Shown here in pieces: positions 56,747 through 64,000 of a DNA stretch of 64,000 nt. Origin of the DNA: Nocardioides carbamazepini (lineage in GTDB: Bacteria > Actinomycetota > Actinomycetes > Propionibacteriales > Nocardioidaceae); the NCBI RefSeq assembly GCF_024614185.1, contig NZ_JAHTLF010000018.1:531821-595820 (forward strand), read 5' to 3'. The notes under the pieces were generated by a model. It ran no database searches, was not told where the DNA came from, and saw only the letters and a program-made list of their open reading frames with translations. The position numbers and the translations under genes are program-made. Position 1 is the first letter of the stretch. Each line of letters opens with the position of its first letter.

Positions 56747-57229
56747 TCAGAGGGTCACCCAGGGCGTGGTGAGCGACCACCCACCCTGCTCGACGACGAA
56801 GCGGACCGCGCCCGGGCGCACGCCCTCGAGCCGGAAGAAGCCGGACGCGTCGGCGACGGCCGACTGCGCGTCGGCGTCGGGCCGCTCCAACAGCACCGAG
56901 GCCGGCTCGGTCGCGGCCGAGGCGCCGCCGGTGGTGCCGATCACCTGACCGAGAAGCACCTCGCCTTCGACCTCGATCTCGAGGGTCAGGCCGCTGTGGC
57001 CGAAGGAGAGGGTCCGGGACTCGTCGCCGTCCGAGCGCACCGCGGCGCCGGCGGCGAGCGCCGAGTCGTGCAGCAGCTCGGCCAGCTCGGCGTCGACCGA
57101 GCGCCAGGTGAAGGCGGCGCGGGCCGCCGTACGGCGGCGGTCGCTGACGACGGCCTCCTCCGCCACGGCCTCGCCGAGCAGGGCCATCAGCTCGTCGTCG
57201 TTCATGGGGTTGTTCACGGCGTCGTTCAC
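56747..57229 (-). CDS. Small protein with carboxypeptidase-regulatory-like C-terminus, coupled to sigma factor
   Basis: A 160-residue protein. The N-terminal ~70 residues are helical and acidic (N-D-D-E-L-M-A-L-L-G-E-A-V), the rest beta-rich with G-F-F-R-L-E-G-V-R-P-G-A-V-R-F and the ending W-V-T-L, like carboxypeptidase regulatory or CNA-B strands. GTG at 57229 overlaps the sigma factor stop by 4 nt. In other actinobacteria similar small proteins accompany ECF sigma factors near CHAT and S8 genes; an anti-sigma or partner role is inferred. No membrane helix. Confidence 0.75.
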   Translation of the reverse strand: MNDAVNNPMNDDELMALLGEAVAEEAVVSDRRRTAARAAFTWRSVDAELAELLHDSALAAGAAVRSDGDESRTLSFGHSGLTLEIEVEGEVLLGQVIGTTGGASAATEPASVLLERPDADAQSAVADASGFFRLEGVRPGAVRFVVEQGGWSLTTPWVTL

Positions 57230-57849
57230 GGGGTCACCTCCACCAGTCGACGCAGGGCCGGGGTACGACGCAGCTGGTCGAGGGCCCGCGCGCGGGTCGG
57301 GCCGATGCTGCCGATCGGGATGCCGAGGCGCCGGCTGATCTCCTCGTAGCCGATCGGCGGGTCGGCCAGGAGGAGCAGCAGCAGCGCACGACGTGCCTCG
57401 GGCAGCTCGGCGAGCGCCTCCCGGAGCAGCTGACGACTCTCGGCCGCGAGCAGGCCGGTGCCGGCACTGTCGTCGACGACGGCGTCGAGGCCGGTCGCGT
57501 CCTGGGGATCGACCGGCCGGATCCGGCCGCGGGCGGCCAGCAGCCGCAGGCACTCGTTGCGGGTCGTCGTCCGGAGCCAACCGGGCAGTGCCGCCGGCTC
57601 GCGCAGGTCGCCGAGGTGCTCGACGAGGCGCAGCCAGACGGTCTGGCTGACGTCGTCGCCGTCGGCCCCGCTGAGGCGGTGGCCGCGGATGATCGCGTCC
57701 ACCAGCGGGAGGAACCGGTCCACGATCGCGTCCCACGCATGCTGCTCTCCTTCCCGTGCCGCGGAGACGAGCGCCGGCAGCGGTGAGTCCACGTCCACAC
57801 CCGACCCCCTTCGCGTCGCGCGAGAGCTTGCGGATGCATCGTCCCGCAC
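57226..57849 (-). CDS. ECF-type sigma-70 family sigma factor
   Basis: A 207-residue sigma factor. Region 2 spans about residues 35-100 (F-L-P-L-V-D-A-I-I-R, then D-D-V-S-Q-T-V-W-L-R-L-V-E) and region 4 about 140-200 (L-P-E-A-R-R-A-L-L, then Y-E-E-I-S-R-R-L-G-I-P-I-G-S-I). GTG start. The next gene overlaps its stop. An inverted repeat TGATAC/GTATCA lies before it. It probably drives a small regulon that may include the CHAT and S8 genes; no promoter match proves this. Confidence 0.88.
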   Translation of the reverse strand: MRDDASASSRATRRGSGVDVDSPLPALVSAAREGEQHAWDAIVDRFLPLVDAIIRGHRLSGADGDDVSQTVWLRLVEHLGDLREPAALPGWLRTTTRNECLRLLAARGRIRPVDPQDATGLDAVVDDSAGTGLLAAESRQLLREALAELPEARRALLLLLLADPPIGYEEISRRLGIPIGSIGPTRARALDQLRRTPALRRLVEVTP

Positions 57850-57873
57850 ATCGGACCCGCGAGCCAGTACCGC

Positions 57874-57898
57874 TGATACGTCGACTTCGCGTGTATCA
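57874..57898. promoter_or_regulatory. Inverted repeat between sigma factor and divergent gene
   Basis: TGATAC (57874-57879) and GTATCA (57893-57898) are inverted copies 13 bp apart in the 120-bp divergent gap. They could be an operator or part of an autoregulated promoter. Confidence 0.4.
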
Positions 57899-57969
57899 CC
57901 GGCACCGCCGGGCCCCTCCTTCTCCTACCCGCTCCCGACGGCCCACTCGACTCCTCGGAAGGACTCCCC

Positions 57970-58368
57970 ATGACCTGGAACCTCCACGAACGCCTCCGCA
58001 TCATCCGCGTGGTCGAGGCGGTCGCCGCCGTCGACATGAGCGGCGCCCTGCCGTGGCGGGAGGAATGGCGCACGCACTTCGACGGGCCGGTCGCGCTGGT
58101 CGCCGCGCTCCGCTCCCACTGGCAGCACCGCTCGCCGGCACCGGCGGAGTCGGAGATCGACGAGGTCCGCGAGGTCGACGTCCGGCTGCGCCGTACCGAC
58201 ATCGCGGTCCGCGAGATCCTGCGCCGGTACGACGCGGGCGACCCGGCCGCACCCGCACTCCTCGACCTGGCGGACCCGCGCCCGGCCACCCTCCTGCCGC
58301 GGTTCCCCCGGCCCCGCCGGCCCCGCCGCCGGTCCCGGGCGATCCTCCGCGACCCGGTCCTGGACTAG
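57970..58368 (+). CDS. Hypothetical protein divergent from sigma factor
   Basis: A 132-residue soluble protein of unknown family. It is largely helical up to residue 100 (M-T-W-N-L-H-E-R-L-R-I-I-R-V-V-E-A-V) and ends in a Pro/Arg-rich basic tail. GGAAGGA precedes the ATG by 7 nt. Its stop is 2 nt before the GTG of the LuxR-type gene, so the two form a unit that diverges from the sigma factor. Confidence 0.7.
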   Translation: MTWNLHERLRIIRVVEAVAAVDMSGALPWREEWRTHFDGPVALVAALRSHWQHRSPAPAESEIDEVREVDVRLRRTDIAVREILRRYDAGDPAAPALLDLADPRPATLLPRFPRPRRPRRRSRAILRDPVLD

Positions 58369-58370
58369 CC

Positions 58371-58631
58371 GTGCACCCGACAGAGGCGACCACCATCGAG
58401 CTCACCAGCGTCGCCGCCGACCGGCTCGACCGGCTCAGCCACCGGCAGCGCCAGGTGCTCGAGCTCGTCGCGCTGGGTCAGTCCGAGGCGGCCATCGCGG
58501 CCCAGCTCGTCCTGCGGCCGGAGACCGTCGCCACCCTGTGCGCCGAGGTGTTCCGCACGCTCGGTCTCACGCCGTCGCTCCACCTCGACCGCCGGCTGCT
58601 CGCGATCCTGACGCTCGGACAGGCGCACTAG
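58371..58631 (+). CDS. Small LuxR/GerE-type HTH protein
   Basis: An 86-residue protein that consists almost only of a LuxR-type HTH: L-S-H-R-Q-R-Q-V-L-E-L-V-A-L-G-Q-S-E-A-A-I-A-A-Q-L near residues 22-46, then a second helix pair. There is no receiver or ligand domain. GTG at 58371 lies 2 nt after the preceding stop. It may regulate its neighbours, or act as a modulator of other regulators. Confidence 0.75.
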   Translation: MHPTEATTIELTSVAADRLDRLSHRQRQVLELVALGQSEAAIAAQLVLRPETVATLCAEVFRTLGLTPSLHLDRRLLAILTLGQAH

Positions 58632-58666
58632 TGCCCCTCTGGGCCCCGATGCCGGGTCCGGGCAGC

Positions 58667-59173
58667 TCAGGCCTCCCGCTCCTCGGAGCGCACCGTCACC
58701 TTCTTGAGGAGCCGGTTGAGCGTCGCCAGCTCCCGCTCGGTCAGCGCACCGGCGAGGTCGTTCTCGGCCTCCCCCCGGATGCCCATCGCCCGGCGCCAGA
58801 TGCCCATGCCGGACCTGGTGACCTCGACGATCACGCGGCGCCGGTCGTCGACCGACGGGATCCGGCGGATCCAGCCGGCCTTCTCCAGGCCGTCGAGCCG
58901 CCCGGTCATCCCGGCACCGGAGACGCCCAGCTCGGTGGCCAGCTCGGTGGGCGACGCCGAACCGGGGGTGTCCCGGATCATCAGCACGTGCAGGGTGTCG
59001 TACTCGAAGTCGGTGAGGCCGACCTCCGCAACGGCGCGCTGCTTGGCGGAGCGCAGGTACCGGTCGATCCGGTTGACCCGGACGAACACGCCCTCCACGA
59101 CCTCGTCGAACGCCAGGTCGAGCCAGTGGTCCTTCCACCGCGCGACGTGGCGGTCCGTCCAGTCCTCGGCCAT
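58667..59173 (-). CDS. MarR family transcriptional regulator
   Basis: A 168-residue winged-helix regulator of the MarR type: L-T-D-F-E-Y-D-T-L-H-V-L, the recognition region T-E-L-A-T-E-L-G-V-S-G-A-G-M-T-G-R-L, and the wing S-V-D-D-R-R-R-V-I-V-E-V-T. MarR proteins repress efflux and stress genes until a ligand binds. The tandem TTCG-N4-CGAA sites at 60310-60339, before an MFS gene 1.2 kb away, are possible targets, though unproven. Confidence 0.9.
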   Translation of the reverse strand: MAEDWTDRHVARWKDHWLDLAFDEVVEGVFVRVNRIDRYLRSAKQRAVAEVGLTDFEYDTLHVLMIRDTPGSASPTELATELGVSGAGMTGRLDGLEKAGWIRRIPSVDDRRRVIVEVTRSGMGIWRRAMGIRGEAENDLAGALTERELATLNRLLKKVTVRSEEREA

Positions 59174-59211
59174 GGGCGAACGCTACTGCGCCGCGCCGGG
59201 GACCCGCCGAC

Positions 59212-59733
59212 TCACTTCCGGCGAGCGCTGAGCGGGACCCAGTACGGCGCCTCGCCGAGGCGGGTCGCGCAGTTGGCGACGTCGACGGAGAGCTGGCCGG
59301 TCACCTTGCCGCCCTTGCCGAAGCGGAGCTGGAGCCGACCCTCGAGGGTCTCGACCTCGCCGTCGACCGTGAACTGCTGCGTCCAGGCGTGGTCGACCTT
59401 GCGTCGCGAGATCGGCGCCTTCGGCATCTCCACGACGGCGGGCAGCTGCGTGTAGGTGTTGGGGTAGGTGTAGCACTGCAGCCACACCCGGGTGTTGAAG
59501 CCGACGATCCGCTTCCCCTTCTTGACCCGGAACCGCACCCACTCCTCGGCGCTGGGCGCGCCGTCCTCGACGATCGTGCCGGCGTACTTGCCGGAGGCGA
59601 CCGGGGCCGCGGCCCGGGCGGGGGACGCGGAGGGGCCGGCGATGACCAGGCCGGCCACAGCGGTGACCAGAACGGTGACCAGTGCGGCGACCGACCTCGG
59701 CCGCCGGCGCGCGGGCAGGTGCGGGTTGACCAT
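59212..59733 (-). CDS. Secreted hypothetical protein
   Basis: A 173-residue exported protein: a basic N-terminus (R-R-R-P-R-S), hydrophobic segment and A-R-A-A-A cleavage region give a signal peptide of about 42 residues. The mature part is beta-rich, starting S-G-K-Y-A-G-T-I-V-E-D-G, with two cysteines that could form a disulfide. No family recognised. ATG at 59733. Confidence 0.75.
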   Translation of the reverse strand: MVNPHLPARRRPRSVAALVTVLVTAVAGLVIAGPSASPARAAAPVASGKYAGTIVEDGAPSAEEWVRFRVKKGKRIVGFNTRVWLQCYTYPNTYTQLPAVVEMPKAPISRRKVDHAWTQQFTVDGEVETLEGRLQLRFGKGGKVTGQLSVDVANCATRLGEAPYWVPLSARRK

Positions 59734-59765
59734 GTCAGCTCCTCGAGAAGGTGGAGTCGCCCACC

Positions 59766-60266
59766 CTAACTCCGCGCCCGCCAGCGTCCCGCGAGACCGC
59801 TGCCGACGAGCAGCGCGGCGACGAGGGGGAACAGGTAGGTCGGGACCGCGAACCAGTAGTGGTTCGACGGCAGGTCCTGGGCGAAGTCGAAGAAGCTGGG
59901 CAGGTCGGCCAGGAACCAGACGAACGGGACGCCGCCCCACAGGAGACCGGCGACGACCGGTCCCAGCCCGGAGACGCGGGCGGAGGCGGCCACGGCGGCC
60001 AGGATCAGCGCCCCCACGAACATGAGCACGAGCTCGCCGGTCGCGCCGGAGTCTTCGAGGGTGACCATCCGCTCCCGCGCGTACCTCCCCGCCCCGTAGT
60101 CGAACACCAGGATGCCGACAGGGGTCAGGCCGAGCGCGACGACCACGCCGACGACGTGCCGCAGCACCATCGACTCCCGCAGCGGCCGGGCCGGCTGCGC
60201 GAAGGGGCTGGGCGGGCCCTGTCCGGGCGGCGGAGGCGGGGCGAAGGGGGCACCGGACGCGGTCAT
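59766..60266 (-). CDS. Hypothetical four-helix membrane protein
   Basis: A 166-residue protein with a Pro-rich cytoplasmic N-terminus (A-P-P-P-P-P-G-Q-G) and four predicted membrane helices (about 40-57, 74-95, 103-120 and 138-157). Actinobacterial proteins with such tails are common and uncharacterised. ATG at 60266 is chosen because the upstream part of the open frame covers the divergent promoter region. Confidence 0.72.
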   Translation of the reverse strand: MTASGAPFAPPPPPGQGPPSPFAQPARPLRESMVLRHVVGVVVALGLTPVGILVFDYGAGRYARERMVTLEDSGATGELVLMFVGALILAAVAASARVSGLGPVVAGLLWGGVPFVWFLADLPSFFDFAQDLPSNHYWFAVPTYLFPLVAALLVGSGLAGRWRARS

Positions 60267-60306
60267 GGATCCGATCCTGCCCCCGTCCGCACCGCGCCGA
60301 AACAAG

Positions 60307-60343
60307 TACTTCGTTGCCGAATACTTCGTCAGCGAAGTACCCT
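60307..60343 (+). promoter_or_regulatory. MFS promoter with two tandem palindromic operators
   Basis: A -35 TTGCCG (60314-60319) and -10 TACCCT (60338-60343) are 18 bp apart, and TACCCT ends 6 nt before the GTG. Two TTCG-N4-CGAA palindromes, at 60310-60321 and 60325-60336, are centred 15 bp apart; the second extends to TACTTCG-TCAG-CGAAGTA with 7-bp perfect arms. They cover the promoter, so bound protein would repress it. Confidence 0.7.
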
Positions 60344-60349
60344 GCCGGC

Positions 60350-61594
60350 GTGACCCTCTCGTCCCCCTTGCGCTCGCGCGACTTCCGCCTGCTCGTCGGA
60401 GGCGTCGCCGTGAGCGGGCTGGGCTCGGCGATGACTCCCGTGGCACTGGCGTTCGCGGTCCTCGACCTCGGCGGCTCGGCCACCCAGCTCGGCCTCGTCG
60501 TCGCCGCCTTCGCGGGGGCCGAGGTCGTCACCATCCTGTACGGCGGGGTGCTCGGCGACCGGCTGCCCCGCCCCCTGCTCATGCAGGGCTCGTCGGCGGC
60601 GACCGCCGTCAGCCAGGCAACCGTGGCGGTGGTGCTGATCAGCGGGCACGGCTCCATCTGGTTCCTCACCGCCATCGGGGTGGTCAACGGCTGCCTCGGC
60701 GCCATCGCCCAGCCCGCGTCCAACGCGATGACCCGCTCGACCGTCACCGAGGCGCAGCTGCCCCGCGCGGTCGTGCTGCGCAGCCTGGCCGGCCAGACCG
60801 CCTTCGCGGTGGGCTTCGCCCTGGCCGGTGTGATCGTCGCCGTCGCGGGACCGGGCTGGGCGATCGCCGCCGACGCGGCGACGTACGCCGTCGCGGCGGT
60901 GCTCTTCGCCATGATCCGGACGGCAGGGACGACGGCCGGCCCGCGCGAGCGGCTCCTCGCGGAGCTCGCCGACGGCGCCCGGGAGGTGTTCCGGCACAGC
61001 TGGCTGTGGCTGTTGATCGGACAGGCGCTGCTCTACCACCTGTTCTACAACGGCGCCCAGGGCGTGCTCGGGCCGATCGTGGTCGGGGACACCTGGGGCG
61101 AGGAGGCCTGGGGCTGGGCACTGTCGGCACTCATGGTGGGCTTCGTCGCCGGCGGCCTGGTCGCGCTGCGCTGGCGGCCGCGCCACCTCCTGCGCTGGGG
61201 CCTGGTGCTGCTGTCGCTGACCGCGGCGTTCCCGCTCGCGATGGCCACCGCCGACGACCTCCGCCTCGTCCTCGCCGGCGCGTTCGTGCACGGCGTCGGG
61301 CTGCAGCTGTTCAGCGTCAACTGGGACCTGGCGATCCAGGAGAACATCGCCGAGGACATGCTCGCGCGGGTCTACTCCTTCGACCTGGTCGGCTCCTTCG
61401 CCGCTCGCCCGGTCGGCCTCGCGCTCACCGGTCCGGTCGCCGCGCTGGTCGGGACCGACACCTGGCTCCTCGTGGTCGCCGCCGTGATCGGGCTCAGCTC
61501 CCTCGCCGCGCTCGGCGCTCCGTCGGCGCGACGGCTGACCCGTCGTACGGCGGAGTCGGCGGAGTCGGCGGGGGTCGAGGCCACGGTGCCGTAG
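60350..61594 (+). CDS. MFS transporter (drug/metabolite efflux type)
   Basis: A 414-residue major facilitator with twelve helices. It starts L-R-S-R-D-F-R-L-L-V-G-G and has the G-D-R-L-P-R-P-L-L loop motif near residue 65 and G-R-x-A-Q-P-like A-I-A-Q-P-A-S-N-A near 120, as in MFS_3/enterobactin-exporter-like efflux proteins. GTG at 60350 is chosen from the leaderless promoter; a TTG at 60314 would lie inside the operators. Substrate unknown; control by a MarR or TetR regulator is likely. Confidence 0.88.
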   Translation: MTLSSPLRSRDFRLLVGGVAVSGLGSAMTPVALAFAVLDLGGSATQLGLVVAAFAGAEVVTILYGGVLGDRLPRPLLMQGSSAATAVSQATVAVVLISGHGSIWFLTAIGVVNGCLGAIAQPASNAMTRSTVTEAQLPRAVVLRSLAGQTAFAVGFALAGVIVAVAGPGWAIAADAATYAVAAVLFAMIRTAGTTAGPRERLLAELADGAREVFRHSWLWLLIGQALLYHLFYNGAQGVLGPIVVGDTWGEEAWGWALSALMVGFVAGGLVALRWRPRHLLRWGLVLLSLTAAFPLAMATADDLRLVLAGAFVHGVGLQLFSVNWDLAIQENIAEDMLARVYSFDLVGSFAARPVGLALTGPVAALVGTDTWLLVVAAVIGLSSLAALGAPSARRLTRRTAESAESAGVEATVP

Positions 61595-61629
61595 CCCGCC
61601 GTACGACGGGTCACGCCCTGGACAGCGGG

Positions 61630-63156
61630 TTACAGCGCCGCCAGCACCTCGCGGGCGGCACGCTCGCCGGAGCGGACGGCGCCGTCCATGTAGCCGGTCC
61701 AGTACGTCGAGGTCTCGGTGCCCGCCCAGTGGACCCGGCCGTGCGGGGTGCGGATGTGCCGGCCGTGGACGGACAGGACGCCCGGCGGGTAGATCGCGGT
61801 GGGACCGCCGCCGGTCCACTGCTCCCGGGTCCAGTCGTGCTCGGTGTAGTCGATGGGGTGCAGCGCCTCCTCGCCGAACAGCTTCGCGAAGCCCTCGAGG
61901 ACGGCGGCGCGGCGCTCCTCGACCGATCGGGTGCCGAACTGCTGCCACGCGGACCCGCCGACGAAGGCCAGCAGGATGCCGTGGCCGGTGTCCGAGACGT
62001 GGTTGTCGAACGCGACCCGGACGGCACCCGACTCGGCGATGCCGAAGCCGGTGAGGCCCTGGTCGCGCCAGAACGGCCGCTCGTAGACGGCATCGCACTT
62101 CATCAGCCGGCCCATCTGGACCTGCTCGAGCAGCGCTCGGCGCCCGGCGGGGAGAGCGGGCGAGAACCCGATGCCGAGGACCTGCTTCGGCGGCGCGGAG
62201 ACGATGACCCGGCGGGCCCGCACCCTGCCGCGCGGGGTGTGCACCCGGACGCCGTGGTCCAGGTGCACGATCCTGGTCACGGGCGCGTCGAGCGCGACCC
62301 GCCTGCCGAGCCGCTTCGCGAGCTCCAGCGGCACCCGCTGGGAGCCGCCGACGAACCGGCTCTCCTGGGCGCCGCCGACGGTGTCGGAGTTGCGCTCGAA
62401 CGTGCCGGGCGTGGACTCGTTGCCCGAGCAGGAGATGTAGTGGAGCACGAAGAGCAGCGAGACCTGGTCCGGATCGGCACCGAAGCCGGGCTGGGTCCAG
62501 GACTGGATCAGCTTCTCGATCCCCCGGCTGTTGAGGGTGTTGCGGCGCAGCCAGTCGCCGAGGCTGAGGGCGTCCCACTCGGCGGCGCGGGGATGGGCCC
62601 ACGGGGCGTCGACCCGGAGCTGCCGGGCGAAGCCGTTGAGGCGCTTGAGCGCCAGGGCGGCGTCCAGCAGGATCGTCGGGTCCGGCGGGACGGTGCCCTT
62701 GAACTCCATCCGCCCCAGTAGGGAGGAGAGGTAGACGTTCTTGCCGGTGACGTACTCGTCGAAGGTGGCGACACCGAGCCGGCTCGCGAGCCGCTTGATG
62801 TGGTCCTGGGTGGGTCCGACGAACGCGCCCCCGGCCTCGAGGGTGCCGCCGGTGGGCAGCTCGTGGTTGAGCACCCGCCCGCCGACGCGGTCTCGGGCCT
62901 CGACGACGAGCACGGAGTGCCCGGCGCGGGCGACCTTGCGGGCCGCGACCAGCCCCGCGAGGCCGGCGCCGACGACCACGACGTCCACCGCGCGCGGCAG
63001 CCGGCCGGTGCGGGTGCCGGCGACGACCTCCGCCTCCAGGGCGTCGAGGGCGAGCACGCCGGCGGCGGCCCCGGCAGCCCCGGCCGCCCCGGCAGCCCCG
63101 CCGGCCAGCAGTCCCCGGCGGCCCAGGGCGTGACGTCCGGGATGGGTGGTGTCCAC
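61630..63156 (-). CDS. Flavin monoamine oxidase family protein with Tat-like signal
   Basis: A 508-residue FAD-dependent amine oxidase. The FAD motif V-V-V-G-A-G-L-A-G-L is near residue 63, E-A-R-D-R-V-G-G-R-V near 92, and the C-terminal W-A-G-T-E-T-S-T-Y-W-T-G-Y-M-D-G-A at about 480. The N-terminus (L-G-R-R-G-L-L-A-G-G followed by an Ala-Gly run) looks like a Tat signal, so it may be exported folded. The substrate may be a primary amine. It diverges from a TetR gene, its likely regulator. Confidence 0.9.
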   Translation of the reverse strand: MDTTHPGRHALGRRGLLAGGAAGAAGAAGAAAGVLALDALEAEVVAGTRTGRLPRAVDVVVVGAGLAGLVAARKVARAGHSVLVVEARDRVGGRVLNHELPTGGTLEAGGAFVGPTQDHIKRLASRLGVATFDEYVTGKNVYLSSLLGRMEFKGTVPPDPTILLDAALALKRLNGFARQLRVDAPWAHPRAAEWDALSLGDWLRRNTLNSRGIEKLIQSWTQPGFGADPDQVSLLFVLHYISCSGNESTPGTFERNSDTVGGAQESRFVGGSQRVPLELAKRLGRRVALDAPVTRIVHLDHGVRVHTPRGRVRARRVIVSAPPKQVLGIGFSPALPAGRRALLEQVQMGRLMKCDAVYERPFWRDQGLTGFGIAESGAVRVAFDNHVSDTGHGILLAFVGGSAWQQFGTRSVEERRAAVLEGFAKLFGEEALHPIDYTEHDWTREQWTGGGPTAIYPPGVLSVHGRHIRTPHGRVHWAGTETSTYWTGYMDGAVRSGERAAREVLAAL

Positions 63157-63161
63157 GTCGC

Positions 63162-63206
63162 CTCCGAAGGTGAATATGTGTCAGGTTCGGGTTCGGAGGC
63201 TACACT
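63162..63206 (+). promoter_or_regulatory. TetR promoter with inverted repeat
   Basis: CTCCGAA (63162-63168) and TTCGGAG (63192-63198) are perfect 7-bp inverted copies in the 56-bp gap between the amine oxidase and TetR genes. The TetR -10 TACACT (63201-63206) is 6 nt before its ATG. The repeat may be the regulator's operator controlling both genes. Confidence 0.5.
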
Positions 63207-63212
63207 GCGGCC

Positions 63213-63887
63213 ATGTCCTCCGCCAGCGTCCCGGACGCCCCCGTCGGGCCCAGCCGTCGCCGGCTCCCCGCCCAGGCCCGCTCCCGGGAGCGGGTCGAGC
63301 GGATCCTCGACGCGGCCGCGCGCCTCGTGCTGATCAACGGCGTCGACGGCCTGACGACACGCTCGATCGCGGAGGCCGCCGAGCTGCCGGTCGCCTCGCT
63401 CTACCAGTACTTCGCCGACAAGGAGGCCGTCCTGCTCGCCCTCTGCGAGCGCGACATGGCCGAGATGGACGAGCGCGTCGCCACCGACCTCGCCACCCTG
63501 GCGGACCCGGCCAACCCGGCGGAGCTGACCATCGCCAGCATGGTCGAGACGGCGATGCGTGCCTTCGTCACCGTCTATCACCGCCGCCCCGCGTTCATGC
63601 AGATCTGGATGCGCGGGCGGGCCAACCCCGCGATCTACGACTACGGGCGTCACCACAACCGTCGGATCGCCGCCAACCTGCTCGCCTTCGGCCTCGGCGC
63701 GGGCCTGCTCGGCACCGATCGCTACGACGACGACGAGATGACCGCCATCGCCGAGCTCGCCGTCGAGGTCGGTGACAGCGCCTTCCAGCTGGCCTTCGAG
63801 CACGACCCGCGCGGCGACGAGTTCCTGATCGGCCAGGCGATCGCGCTCGTCTCCGGCTACCTCGAGCGCATCACGAGCGACCGGTGA
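63213..63887 (+). CDS. TetR family transcriptional regulator
   Basis: A 224-residue TetR protein. The HTH is at about residues 25-70 (R-I-L-D-A-A-A-R-L-V-L, then T-T-R-S-I-A-E-A-A and L-Y-Q-Y-F-A-D-K-E-A), and the C-terminal effector domain resembles the TetR_C group of amine or catabolic regulators. Leaderless ATG. It diverges from the amine oxidase and its stop overlaps the next gene's GTG, so it probably senses a compound handled by one or both. Confidence 0.92.
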   Translation: MSSASVPDAPVGPSRRRLPAQARSRERVERILDAAARLVLINGVDGLTTRSIAEAAELPVASLYQYFADKEAVLLALCERDMAEMDERVATDLATLADPANPAELTIASMVETAMRAFVTVYHRRPAFMQIWMRGRANPAIYDYGRHHNRRIAANLLAFGLGAGLLGTDRYDDDEMTAIAELAVEVGDSAFQLAFEHDPRGDEFLIGQAIALVSGYLERITSDR

Positions 63888-64000
63888 GCGACGGCCCGGC
63901 CGGCCGACGCCAGGAGGTCGCCGCGGCCGCCCGCCGGCTCGCCGCCGCCGGGCTGCTCGTCGGCACCGCCGGCAATGTCTCCGCCCGCGCCGGCGACCGG
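63884..64000 (+). CDS. Class II aldolase/adducin family protein (partial, N-terminus only)
   Basis: Thirty-nine codons from a GTG at 63884, which overlaps the TetR stop by 4 nt. The translation A-A-R-R-L-A-A-A-G-L-L-V-G-T-A-G-N-V-S-A-R matches the start of class II aldolases such as L-fuculose-phosphate aldolase, where the G-T-A-G-N-x-S segment binds the substrate phosphate. The rest, including the metal ligands, is beyond the window. Confidence 0.8.
   Translation, partial: MSDGPAGRRQEVAAAARRLAAAGLLVGTAGNVSARAGDR

Overview
The window is high-GC DNA from an actinobacterium, most likely a Nocardioides-type member of the Propionibacteriales. Supporting signs are the heavy use of GTG starts, several genes with a TAnnnT -10 hexamer 6-7 nt before the start codon (leaderless transcription), DtxR-type and LexA-type operators of actinobacterial form, and actinobacterial families such as DUF3352, DUF3558, DUF222/HNH and an MprAB-like two-component pair. 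The genus is an inference. No tRNA, rRNA, CRISPR array, complete IS element or prophage was seen.

Layout. 1-2830: partial TetR regulator, flavin reductase, DUF3352 protein. 2847-8974: nitrite assimilation operon read leftward (FAD/[2Fe-2S] electron-transfer protein, NirB fused to NirD, HemD fused to a winged-helix domain and resembling NnaR, CbiX-like chelatase). 9108-16582: accessory block (glycosyltransferase-like membrane protein, putative immunity gene with a toxin remnant, metal-operator MFS pump, secreted ELWxTDGT-repeat protein, AlbA/Schlafen-like ATPase). 16825-22198: assimilatory nitrate reductase NasA, glutamate dehydrogenase, nitrate transporter NarK. The nitrite operon, nasA and narK carry the same 24-bp upstream box, so they look like one regulon split by the accessory block. 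Together they would import nitrate, reduce it to ammonium and fix it into glutamate.

22998-30652 is a five-gene, translationally coupled NRPS-independent hydroxamate siderophore operon (decarboxylase, N-hydroxylase, acyltransferase fused to an IucA/IucC synthetase, penicillin-acylase-like hydrolase, second GNAT) behind a DtxR/IdeR iron box. 30981-35160 is acetate use (DUF485, ActP-like symporter, Acs), followed by a 7-copy 32-bp repeat array. 35389-45429 holds a PPOX-fold protein, NhaA, a holin-X-like membrane protein, fructosamine kinase with an in-frame repeat insertion, a frameshifted NB-ARC/TPR regulator, a NUDIX hydrolase, an MprAB-like pair and a DUF3558 lipoprotein.

45470-50830 contains pabB/pabA, a tiny membrane peptide, a transglutaminase-like protein, a VapBC pair and a fused TrpEG/PhzE-like synthase. 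50976-58631 is the most unusual region: a TPR-CHAT caspase-like protease divergent from a cytosolic subtilisin (S8), an ECF sigma factor coupled to a small carboxypeptidase-regulatory-like protein, a divergent unknown and a LuxR-type HTH, with an SOS-box-controlled DUF222/HNH nuclease lying inside the group. 58667-64000: MarR regulator, secreted and membrane unknowns, an MFS pump with tandem operators, a Tat-type flavin amine oxidase, a TetR regulator and the start of a class II aldolase.
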